Below are positions 52,716-61,700 of a stretch of 64,000 bases of DNA, piece after piece. Source of the DNA: Clostridia bacterium (GTDB taxonomy: Bacteria > Bacillota > Clostridia > Oscillospirales > Acutalibacteraceae); NCBI GenBank assembly GCA_017437005.1, contig JAFSBZ010000007.1, positions 1 to 64,000 of the forward strand, read 5' to 3'. Each line of letters starts with the position of its first letter. The first letter of the stretch is position 1. The position numbers were made by a program, and so were the translations under genes. Under the pieces are notes generated by a model. The model did not search any database. It had not been told where the DNA came from and saw only the letters and a program-made list of their open reading frames with translations.

Positions 52716-53366
52716 ATGATAAATATTGATGAACTTAAATTTGACGAAAAGGGTTTAATTCCTGCTGTTGTGGTAGACAGTATTACTAAAAAGGTTTTAA
52801 CCGTAGCATATATGAACAAAGAAAGCCTTGAAATTTCTATAAAAAAAGGCTTGAACTGTTTTTATAGCCGTTCACGTGATGAACTTTGGCTTAAAGGTGA
52901 AACAAGCGGCAACTATCAGCATATTGTAAGCATTACCGCCGATTGCGATAACGACGCTTTGGTAGTAGTGGTTGAAAAGGACGGCCCAGCTTGTCATAAG
53001 GGTACCGATTCTTGCTTTACAAATCCCGTTTGGGAATCTGACGAGCTACACGAGTTTTCGCTTCAAAACCTTTATGATATGCTTGTAGGTCGTAAAATAG
53101 AAAAACCCGAAGGCTCATACACAACATATCTGTTCCAAAAGGGTATTGATAAAATACTCAAAAAGGTAGGCGAAGAGTGTACCGAGGTTATAATCGCCGG
53201 CAAGGCAGACGATAAGGCCGAAACGGTTTATGAGCTTGCCGATCTTGCTTATCACGCAATGGTGCTTATGGTGCAGATGGGTATCAGCGTGGAGGATGTT
53301 CACCGTGAGCTTGCTTCCCGCCATATAATTGATCACAAAGTAAAACAGGAAAAGATGACAAAATAA
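52716..53366 (+). CDS. hisIE: Phosphoribosyl-AMP cyclohydrolase / phosphoribosyl-ATP pyrophosphohydrolase
   Basis: A 216-residue two-domain enzyme for steps two and three. HisI part (~1-105): AYMNKESLEISIKKGLNCFY, LWLKGETSGNYQHIVSITAD, DCDNDALVVVVEKDGPACHK and the following SCF, which give the zinc cysteines. HisE part (~112-216): KKVGEECTEVIIAGKADDKA and ELADLAYHAMVLMVQMGIS, the NTP-pyrophosphohydrolase metal helices. The fused form is usual in Firmicutes. Confidence 0.96.
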   Translation: MINIDELKFDEKGLIPAVVVDSITKKVLTVAYMNKESLEISIKKGLNCFYSRSRDELWLKGETSGNYQHIVSITADCDNDALVVVVEKDGPACHKGTDSCFTNPVWESDELHEFSLQNLYDMLVGRKIEKPEGSYTTYLFQKGIDKILKKVGEECTEVIIAGKADDKAETVYELADLAYHAMVLMVQMGISVEDVHRELASRHIIDHKVKQEKMTK

Positions 53367-54112
53367 TGCTTTATAACTATCATACGCACACCACCTATTG
53401 CGACGGCAAAAGCACAGCCGAAGAAATGGTGCAAAAGGCAATAGAGTTTGGTCTTTCAGAGCTTGGCTTTTCGGGACATTCTTATACCGAATTTGACCTC
53501 GAGCCTTGTATGACGCGCGAGGGTACCGAGCTTTACAAAAAAGAAATAAATGCTTTAAAAGAAAAATATAAGGATAAAATTAAAATACTGCTCGGTATAG
53601 AATATGATTACCATAGTGACTGTTCACTCGACGGTTATGATTATATTTTAGGTTCGGTACATTATATACTAAAGAATGGCGAATATCTTTGCATAGATTA
53701 TAGTCGCGAAAAGCAAATCGAAGCAGTAAATACGTATTATGACGGCGATTTTTATTCTTATATTGAGGATTATTACAAAACCGTTGCCGAGCTTTATAAT
53801 AAGCTAAAATGTGACATAATCGGTCACTTTGATTTGATTACAAAATATAACGCTGACGGAAGCCTTTTTGATACAAAGCATCCGCGTTATATTACGGCGT
53901 GGCAGGCGGCGGCTGACACTATTATAAAAACACCCGCCGTGGTAGAAATTAATACAGGCGGTATGGCACGTGGCCACGTAAACGAGCCTTATCCGTCAAA
54001 AGAAATTATTGAGTATTTTAAATTGCACGGTAAAAAAATGATTTTCTCATCCGATTGTCATAACAAGGATTATTTGCTTTGCGGATATGAAGAGATACAA
54101 AAATATTTGTAA
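53366..54112 (+). CDS. hisJ: Histidinol-phosphatase, PHP family
   Basis: A 248-residue PHP-domain phosphatase (HisK/HisJ type) giving histidinol. YNYHTHTTYCDGKSTAEEMV is the PHP metal motif I; GFSGHSYTEFD, LLGIEYDYHSDC, GSVHYILKNG, IIGHFDLITKYN and FSSDCHNKDYL carry the other metal ligands. It overlaps hisIE by one base and completes the pathway, so every step from PRPP+ATP to histidine is encoded here. Confidence 0.93.
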   Translation: MLYNYHTHTTYCDGKSTAEEMVQKAIEFGLSELGFSGHSYTEFDLEPCMTREGTELYKKEINALKEKYKDKIKILLGIEYDYHSDCSLDGYDYILGSVHYILKNGEYLCIDYSREKQIEAVNTYYDGDFYSYIEDYYKTVAELYNKLKCDIIGHFDLITKYNADGSLFDTKHPRYITAWQAAADTIIKTPAVVEINTGGMARGHVNEPYPSKEIIEYFKLHGKKMIFSSDCHNKDYLLCGYEEIQKYL

Positions 54113-54124
54113 TAGGGGACAAAA

Positions 54125-54877
54125 ATGAAAGAAGTATTAATAACAGCACTCGGCGTTGGTATGGCAACCGTTATAGGTGCTATAATCGGTTTTGTGTTTA
54201 AAAAAGTATCGCACAAATTTTCTGATATCGTTATGTCTTTTGCGGCTGGCATTATGCTTGCAGCGGCGGTTATAGGTCTAATACTGCCTTCGGTAGAATT
54301 GGGTGGTAAGTGGGGACTTTTGTATGCTATTATAGGTATCTTTGCGGGTGCTATATGCTTAAACCTTATGGACAAGCTTATTCCTCACTTGCATCGACTT
54401 GCTGGTGTAGACAGTGAGAATCATAATAACGCAAATATTAATAAAGTGTTGCTTTTCGTATTGGCTATAGCTATTCACAATTTGCCCGAGGGCATTGCCG
54501 CAGGTGTTGGTTTTGGCACGGGCGATAGTGGTCAGGCACTACTTATAGCAAGTGGTATAGCGCTTCAAAATATACCTGAGGGTATGGTAATTATAGCTCC
54601 TATGCTCGCGGCAGGCATTAGCCCACGCAAGACTATGGTTTGTGCTATTGCTACCGGTGTTGTCGAGGTTATAGGTACGCTTATAGGTTACTTAGCAGTA
54701 AACATTGCAACTGTTATTTTGCCAATAGCTTTAAGTTTTGCAGGCGGTACAATGCTTTATGTTGTTAGTGACGAAATGCTTAACGAAACCCACGCCCATG
54801 GCCACGAGCGTGCTGCAACCTACTCAATGATAGTAGGCTTTTGTGTAATGCTTATTTTAGATGTATTATTGGGGTGA
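54125..54877 (+). CDS. ZIP family metal transporter
   Basis: A 250-residue divalent metal importer of the ZIP/GufA branch, with about eight membrane helices. Helices 4 and 5 carry the metal sites HNLPEGIAAGVGFGTG and ALQNIPEGMVIIAPMLAAGI. A His-rich loop HAHGHERA sits before the last helix. The gene starts 12 bases after the histidine phosphatase stop codon with no terminator between, so it is part of the same transcript. HisD (Zn), HisB (Mn), HisIE and the PHP phosphatase all need metals, which may explain the linkage (inference). Confidence 0.92.
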   Translation: MKEVLITALGVGMATVIGAIIGFVFKKVSHKFSDIVMSFAAGIMLAAAVIGLILPSVELGGKWGLLYAIIGIFAGAICLNLMDKLIPHLHRLAGVDSENHNNANINKVLLFVLAIAIHNLPEGIAAGVGFGTGDSGQALLIASGIALQNIPEGMVIIAPMLAAGISPRKTMVCAIATGVVEVIGTLIGYLAVNIATVILPIALSFAGGTMLYVVSDEMLNETHAHGHERAATYSMIVGFCVMLILDVLLG

Positions 54878-54883
54878 TTCAAT

Positions 54884-56029
54884 ATGAAAAAATTGGTTTG
54901 TTTGAGTTTAAGCATTTGTTTAATTTTAACTTTATTTTGTGGGTGTAATAATAACAATGATACGCAGTCAAATTATTCTGAAGTGGTTATAACAGAAGAG
55001 GTTATAATAGATAACACAACAAACACTTCCAATGATGCGCAGGGTGATGATAATATGTCAAGTGCAACCGATATACCAAGTAAAAGTGAAATCTCAACAT
55101 CATCGGATGATATTTCTTCTAAAACCGATCCCCAAAACTGTTCGCATAAATACAACGAGACAATCGAGCAAACAGCCCAGCTTTTTAAAGCAGGAACGAA
55201 AAAATATAGTTGTCAAAACTGTGGTGACAGTTACACAAAGGAGTACACTGTGGAAAAACTAAAAATACTTGCAATCGGTAATAGCTTTAGTCTTAATTCT
55301 ATGTGGGAGCTTTATCCACTTTTGAAACAGGCAGGTGTTAAGGAAATAGATATTGCCATAATGTATATAGGCGGATGTTCACTTGATCAGCATTGGGAAA
55401 ATGCGCAGAATAACTCTGCAAATTATCAACTGTATCGTAATAACAGCGGTAGTTGGAAAATTACCGACAATTACTTGCTTGAAACAATACTTCAAGAAGG
55501 CGGTTGGGATATTATAACTCTGCAAAACAAGTCTGAGCATGCTGCCCAGCAAAGTATGTTTTCTAATCTTGATAATATGGTAAGCTATGTAAACGGCAAG
55601 TGCCCTGATGCCAAAATTTTGTGGCATATGACCTGGGCATTTACAAAAGATTCAAAGTACCTGAACACAAAATATGATAAAGACGATACATTGATGTTTA
55701 AGAATATAACTGATTGTGTGCAGAACATAGTTACTAAAAACCAAAAAATACATTCTATTGTTCCCGTAGGCACTGCTGTTATGAATGCTCGAACATCTAA
55801 ACTCAGTGACAGCATTAATCAAGAGGATGGCTCACATTTAAGCGAGGACATAGGATATTACGTTGGCGCTTATACCTGGTTTAGCGCTATTACCGGTATG
55901 TCGGTTTACGATGTGAATTTATCGGCGATTAATTTTGGCGCAAGTCAAAATGCTGATATAATTTGCGAATCGGTGCAAAACGCACTCAATAATCCTTATC
56001 AAATAACACAATCGCACTATAAAAATTAA
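54884..56029 (+). CDS. DUF4886 lipoprotein with C...CxxC...-type module
   Basis: A 381-residue lipoprotein. The signal peptide ends in the lipobox LFCGC, Cys21 being the lipidated residue. A Ser/Thr/Asn-rich linker (~25-85) follows. A short CSHKYNE...KYSCQNCGDSYTKE module (~87-122) resembles the repeats of the surface proteins at 28-34 kb. The main domain (~125-381) is DUF4886, an SGNH-hydrolase-like fold: ILAIGNSFSLNSMWELYPLL carries the Ser block, and HLSEDIGYYVGAYTWFSAIT the His block. A polysaccharide esterase is the usual guess for this fold. It begins six bases after the ZIP gene and ends the long histidine transcript at a terminator. Confidence 0.85.
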   Translation: MKKLVCLSLSICLILTLFCGCNNNNDTQSNYSEVVITEEVIIDNTTNTSNDAQGDDNMSSATDIPSKSEISTSSDDISSKTDPQNCSHKYNETIEQTAQLFKAGTKKYSCQNCGDSYTKEYTVEKLKILAIGNSFSLNSMWELYPLLKQAGVKEIDIAIMYIGGCSLDQHWENAQNNSANYQLYRNNSGSWKITDNYLLETILQEGGWDIITLQNKSEHAAQQSMFSNLDNMVSYVNGKCPDAKILWHMTWAFTKDSKYLNTKYDKDDTLMFKNITDCVQNIVTKNQKIHSIVPVGTAVMNARTSKLSDSINQEDGSHLSEDIGYYVGAYTWFSAITGMSVYDVNLSAINFGASQNADIICESVQNALNNPYQITQSHYKN

Positions 56030-56033
56030 AAAT

Positions 56034-56075
56034 ACCTCCTACGATTTTTAAGAGTCGTGGGAGTTATATTTTTTG
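56034..56075 (+). terminator. Terminator of the his-ZIP-lipoprotein transcript
   Basis: CTCCTACGA pairs with TCGTGGGAG around a ten-base loop, followed by a T-rich run. Confidence 0.82.
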
Positions 56076-56102
56076 TTGCTTTAATTGTAAAGTTGTAGTT
56101 GC

Positions 56103-56131
56103 TTGACGGTAATAAAGTAAACTGATATAAT
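56103..56131 (+). promoter_or_regulatory. Promoter of the GH3 gene
   Basis: TTGACG, 17 bases, TATAAT, about 32 bases before the ATG. Confidence 0.82.
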
Positions 56132-56162
56132 TTTAAAAGTTCCACAGAAAAGGGGAGTGTTT

Positions 56163-57731
56163 ATGAAAAACTTGTTAAATATAGATGAGCTATCAACCGA
56201 ACAAAAATTGGGTATGTTAATGTGCGCGAGATATTTTCATCCCAATGATAAAGAAAATTTAGAATATACATTAGAACTTATAAAAAATCATTCTCTTGGT
56301 TGTGTTCAGGTGCCTCTTTCTCAACTTGATGTTATGAAAGAGGTATTGGCTGTAGCGGATTATCCAATAATTATCATTACCGATATGGAAATGGGATACC
56401 CCAATGGCAAGCTACCTAAAATTCCGCTTATGGCACTTGCCGCTTGCGACAATGACGAATATTATCGTGCCTTTGCTCGCGGCACAATTTACGAGGCAAG
56501 GCTTGATGGCTACAACAGTATGTGGGGCCCTGTTTTAGACGTTTTACAGTCAGATGGCCCTTGCAGTGTGCATAGGCATTTTTCTGATGACCCTATGCGT
56601 GTTGCTCGCGCGGCCGAGCTTATGGCCGAGGTTTGCGCCCAAAACAATTTTTTAACTTGCGGTAAGCATTACCCCGGTGGTGAAGCGGTTACTATTGATT
56701 TACATATGACCAATACACCATCTGATGTGTCAAAGGAATCAATTATAAATTTAGACCTTGTGCCATATGAGTATTTGATGGGAAAGGGTTTACTTCCGTC
56801 AATTATGACAAGCCATCGTGTAATTCGCGACATCGACCCCGAGCACCCTGCTTCACTTTCAAAAAAGGTAAATGATATTATAAGAGATATGGGCTTTGAC
56901 GGCCTTTGCTTTACCGATTCTATGGCAATGATGGCTATCTTGCAGGATTGGGGCGAGGAAAACATTTTGGGGTTAGCGGTTGCGGCAGGCAATGATATTG
57001 TATTGCCAAATTATCGTTCTACCAATAAGCAGTCGTTTGAAATGCTTAAAAAGAATTATTATGACGGTGCCTTTAGTGAGGAGCGACTTAACGAGGCGGT
57101 AAGTCGCGTGCTTGCAGTACAGCAAATGTTGGGTAGCGCACCCGATAGCTGCGAGTTTACCGATGCTGACCGTATAGCTCTTGATAACGTTGCTAAAGAC
57201 TGCATAACCGCAATAACCGATGACGGTGTAACGGCTGCACTTGACACCAATAATAAAAAGTTATTTGTTATACTTACCGACAATAAAACATCAAAAGAAA
57301 TCGCAGGGGAAGTATGCTTTGGCAAGTGGTATAATCCATATAACATTGCCGATAAAATCAGACAAGAATTTCCCAATTCGGATATAGAGTTTTTCCCCGA
57401 ATTTCCATCCGCTACCGACAATGAGCGTGTGCTGCTTGCCGCAACAAAGCACAGCGAGGTTGTGTTTATTACCTATTGTGCTACGGGGCCATACCTTGGT
57501 ACCGATTGCCTTACACGCAGAGCAGAGTACGTAATCAATTCGCTTATTATGTCGGGTAAGGTATCGGCAGTTTTGCACTTTGGTAATCCGTTTGCTGTAA
57601 AGCCGCTTCTTCACACACCACGACGTTTGTTTGGCTATATGATGCCCGATTCTCAGCTTCACGCTATAGATGTGCTTTCAGGCAAGCTTGAAGCTAAAGG
57701 AACGTTACCTTTTAAAATAGATTTTGAATAA
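56163..57731 (+). CDS. Glycoside hydrolase family 3 protein (beta-N-acetylhexosaminidase type)
   Basis: A 522-residue GH3 enzyme of the NagZ-like group. The barrel domain shows IITDMEMGYPNG, MWGPVLDVL, the substrate Lys-His in LTCGKHYPGGEA followed by IDLHM, which stands where NagZ has its catalytic loop His (DSH), and the nucleophile Asp in GLCFTDSMAMMAI. A smaller alpha/beta domain follows (~360-522). There is no signal peptide, so it probably acts in the cytosol, removing beta-linked HexNAc from recycled wall or imported glycans. The ATG at 56163, six bases after AGGGGAG, is preferred over GTG at 56157. Confidence 0.88.
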   Translation: MKNLLNIDELSTEQKLGMLMCARYFHPNDKENLEYTLELIKNHSLGCVQVPLSQLDVMKEVLAVADYPIIIITDMEMGYPNGKLPKIPLMALAACDNDEYYRAFARGTIYEARLDGYNSMWGPVLDVLQSDGPCSVHRHFSDDPMRVARAAELMAEVCAQNNFLTCGKHYPGGEAVTIDLHMTNTPSDVSKESIINLDLVPYEYLMGKGLLPSIMTSHRVIRDIDPEHPASLSKKVNDIIRDMGFDGLCFTDSMAMMAILQDWGEENILGLAVAAGNDIVLPNYRSTNKQSFEMLKKNYYDGAFSEERLNEAVSRVLAVQQMLGSAPDSCEFTDADRIALDNVAKDCITAITDDGVTAALDTNNKKLFVILTDNKTSKEIAGEVCFGKWYNPYNIADKIRQEFPNSDIEFFPEFPSATDNERVLLAATKHSEVVFITYCATGPYLGTDCLTRRAEYVINSLIMSGKVSAVLHFGNPFAVKPLLHTPRRLFGYMMPDSQLHAIDVLSGKLEAKGTLPFKIDFE

Positions 57732-57732
57732 G

Positions 57733-57768
57733 TAAAAGCCACCGAAAATTGAGTTTCGGTGGCTTTTG
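57733..57768. terminator. Bidirectional terminator
   Basis: AAAAGCCACCGAAA pairs with TTTCGGTGGCTTTT; it serves the GH3 gene and the convergent SGNH gene. Confidence 0.92.
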
Positions 57769-57770
57769 CT

Positions 57771-58679
57771 TTACTGTTTTTTCATAAAGTCTATTGTGAA
57801 TTGTATATTTTCTTGCTGTTTTGGTTTTATATCCTGATACTGCTTTGACAGTTCTTTAAAGTAATTAACGTATGGACCTGTCTGTTCGTTTTCGAGGTAG
57901 TCTTTTATTGCATCAAAGCGTTGTTGTTGTGTGGTTGTAAAATCATCGTTTAATATAAAATGCTCGGTAGCGATTGTGTTACGCACAAGACCTACAACCT
58001 TATGCCATTTTTTGATGTCCTCGGGCAATTCTTTTTCTTTTCCAAGGTTATAACCCTGAAATTTCAAAAAGCACTTTGCCATATAGTATTGTCCGCGGTC
58101 GGTTGGATGAACACGGTCGGGGTTATAAATTGTTTCAGTTTGCATTACGCGGGTAAAGTAGTCGTGATAATCACAAACGGGGTAACCCATTTCTTTTGCA
58201 AATTCGCGTATGTAATCGGCATAAGCCTGTAACAAAGCACTGCCGCCGCGCAAAACGGGTTCATCGCTTTCTATGTACTCGGCGTAGGGGGTAGGTGTGC
58301 AAAGTGTAATTTTAGCGCCCATATCTTCAAGTTTGTCGCAAAGTTTTTTAAGGTTTTCTTTATATGCTTCAAACGAACTTTTAAGAATAGTGTATTTTTC
58401 TTCGCCTACAAACGGAAGTGCCCAACGGGCAGAATCGTTTATACCAATCATAATAACCGCGTGGGTAGGGTTGTGGGGTAGTATATCCTCGTCAAAGCTG
58501 TTAAGAGTTGTTGTAAGCGTACCGCCCGAAATACCACAGTTGTAAAATTCTACCTTTGAATCACCAAAACGTTCTTTGTAATATGCTACAATATGTGCTA
58601 AAAATAAGTTGTTATGCGTAATGCTGTCGCCAATAAAACAAACTCTTGCACCTTTAGGAAATATATTCACAACTATCAC
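57771..58679 (-). CDS. SGNH/GDSL-family hydrolase
   Basis: A 302-residue esterase-like protein. Block I RVCFIGDSITHNNLF has the catalytic Ser, block II the Gly in NCGISGGTL, block III the Asn in IMIGINDSARW, and block V NPDRVHPTDRGQYYMA the Asp and His. The C-terminal ~70 residues are a helical addition. There is no export signal. Relatives remove acetyl groups from carbohydrates. It has its own transcript, converging with the GH3 gene. Confidence 0.9.
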   Translation of the reverse strand: MIVVNIFPKGARVCFIGDSITHNNLFLAHIVAYYKERFGDSKVEFYNCGISGGTLTTTLNSFDEDILPHNPTHAVIMIGINDSARWALPFVGEEKYTILKSSFEAYKENLKKLCDKLEDMGAKITLCTPTPYAEYIESDEPVLRGGSALLQAYADYIREFAKEMGYPVCDYHDYFTRVMQTETIYNPDRVHPTDRGQYYMAKCFLKFQGYNLGKEKELPEDIKKWHKVVGLVRNTIATEHFILNDDFTTTQQQRFDAIKDYLENEQTGPYVNYFKELSKQYQDIKPKQQENIQFTIDFMKKQ

Positions 58680-58729
58680 ATCCTTTGAACGTAATTATAA
58701 CACATACAATCATTAAATCAAGAAAAAAT

Positions 58730-58762
58730 TAAAGCCACAGACTTGTTGTCTGTGGCTTTTTG
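58730..58762 (-). terminator. Terminator of the CotH protein gene
   Basis: GCCACAGAC pairs with GTCTGTGGC around a five-base loop; the minus-strand 3' side continues TTTAATTTTTT. Confidence 0.85.
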
Positions 58763-58763
58763 C

Positions 58764-61700
58764 TTATCCAACATACCAAGAAGAAAATCTATCATCTAAA
58801 CGAGGAACTACTGTGTCAAGGTAGTCTTGAATTTGGGATAAATCAAATCCCGGTATTGGATCGTTAGGACGCGTCCATTTTTCTGTTTCACGTTCTAATA
58901 TTTCTTGTGGTATTGTGCTGTAAAATTCATTAAATTTTGACATTACATATTTGGTGTCTAAAACACTACTACGCAGTTCAAAATAACGAGCAGCTATTTC
59001 CGGTTTAAAGTGCTCTTCAAAGCGCTGCCACAGTAAACTGTTACTACCGTTTACGACGCCGGATGAATAGTTGTATAGATAGCCGCCTGTCCAATGTGCT
59101 CCCCAAGTGGTGTCGAGGTCGTAAAGCGACGGATACCATACGTTGCCGTCATAGGTTGCAAGCAACATGTTTTTGCCAACGTTATCAGGCATCCAGGCAT
59201 AGTTCATCATAATATAATAATTCAAAGTTGAATCAAGATTTAAATATTCGCTAAATTTTGATTTAAAATCTTCGTCACTACTGTTAAGAACAAAATCTAC
59301 CAAGCGTTGAACTTTTGAAAGGGTTGCGTCGTCATCGGGGCCTACTTCAACCTCCCAACCGCTAAAATCGGTAGGGATTTCTTTAAACAGTACAGATTCA
59401 GCCCAATTATCACCACCAATTACAATATGGTTAGGATTGTCTTTATCCATATTAAATTGCCATTCGTCTTTTGGAATATTCATAGTGTAAAGGCCGTGAA
59501 ATTCGCCATTTATATATACTTCCACAGGGAAACCATCGATAGCACCGTTGTTTGGGGCGGTATTTAGAAGCCCATATTTTTTCTGCATTTCACCGGCAAG
59601 TTTTGCTGTAACAACATTACGTGAATGTGTTTTGTCTATCCAGTTGGCTTTTAAACAGTATTTACTTTGCTCACCCCAGCCAACATCTATACCCATTTTG
59701 TTTTCGTAACTGTCATCTTCGTAGAAGGTGATAGTATAGTTCTTTTTGCGCCACTGTGTACTTGATGAACCTTGAATCTTTATTTTGGCACTTCTATTTA
59801 CAATTTGTTCTTTGCTACGATATTCAACGTCTATGTTACAAACAATATCCTTATTTCTTTGTGATTCGAGAGTTATTTCGGACATATCACCCGTAAAATA
59901 AAGTTTTGGACAATAATCTTCGTTAAAATCATTACATAATACACCTTTATTTACGCGATTACATTCGCCCGCAACGTAGTTGTGCCCAAGCTTTTCACCT
60001 GTTGTTTGTTCACAATATATGCACGATTTTGGAGAAGTACAGGTTGCGGCGGTGTATCTATGTATACAAACATCCCAACCATTTAAGTATTGCATTACTA
60101 TAGCTACATCTCTTCCGTTGATTTTACCATCACGGTTCACATCGCAAGCGTCATAAACTATATTAAGTTCCCAACCGTTTATATGTTGTATTATAAGCGA
60201 GTAATCTCTACCGTTAATTACGTTGTCGTTGTTAGCATCACCGTGTATAAAGGCGACTCTTGATTCACCGCAAGTACTACATTCGGTAACAATATCATCC
60301 TCGTATGTATGACCTGTGGCGTCAACCGATATGGTTTCGCGAGAAATTTCGATATAACATTCGGTACAGTAGTATACCAAATCGTATGAGCCGTTTGTTG
60401 TGCAATTGCCAACTACGGTATTTTGGTATTGCGGCTTGCTGAGTATATGCGCCTCTGAAATTCCACTAATACCACAATCACAATATAAGCTATGTGTTCC
60501 ATCGGTGTTGTCAACGGCAGTAACATAGTGAAACGCGCGAAGCTCGGGTAATGTGTCGGTTGCAAACCAGGCATTACCAACACCTACACCTTTAAGTTCT
60601 TCGGCAGTTATGGATTTAATTTGTTTATCTGTATATTTCCAAGAACCATCGGTAAATTCAACTGTACCTGCAACGCCGTCTGTATAGCAGTTTTCAAAAC
60701 AGTCAGGTTCATTTAATCTGTAGCTATAGTGCATACGGGTATTAACAATATCGCAACCCAACGCAACAGTATTTCTAACCATATTGTAAAACATATCTAC
60801 ATCGGTATCGTTAACATTTGTTTGAATTTTGACGTCGAGTTCGGCAGGCTTTCGGCTATCCGATTTAATATTGTTTCTTCCCATGCCTATAAGAGGAATT
60901 TTGTATTGATAGGAATCACCATAGTATGCATCGTTACCGTAAACCAAACAGTTGTCAACAATTACGGCTTCTTCGTAAGAGTTACCCATAATAATTCCTG
61001 CACGCTTATTCGCGTTGCTATCAGACACACTGCTTCTCATATAGCAATTAGCAACAATACAAGAATCAAACCAAATTACACCGTTTGTTTTTATACCGTA
61101 ATCTACACCATTACCAACAGCGGCGATAGCGCCTATTTGATAGTTAGTAGCAGTTGTTGAAAGGTAAGAATTCATAACTGCTATGTTGTGTATTGATGCA
61201 CCACCATCAATGCTTGAAAAAAGGCCCGCATTATTAGAGGATTGTTGATATAATCCGTAAATTTTTACGCCGTTACCGTCAAAATAACCGCAAAAGGATG
61301 ATTGCTCCCAACCTTTGTTTGGCCACGGATAAAGCCAGCTACTGTATTTTTCAAAAAACGTTTTTACCTCGGCGGCGGTTTTTAAATCTAATATATCGTT
61401 TGCAAAAACGGTATCCTGCAACACGATAGTGCCAATGCCGTCAGCAATTTTAAAATATTTTGGGCTTCCGTCTGAAAGGGTGCTTACATCTACTTTGCTT
61501 GAGATAAGATATGCAAGCTCGGCCGCCGTGTTAATTATAACAGGGTCGTTTTTAGTGCCTGCCGATTGGTCAATAAAGCCTGTTGCTATTGTACCATCCC
61601 AATAAATGATTTCTCTTTCAGAACACGATAAATCAGCCTCACATATGGTGCATTTACCTTTTTCTAAAGTACAGGCTGATTTAAGACCACCAAAACCACA

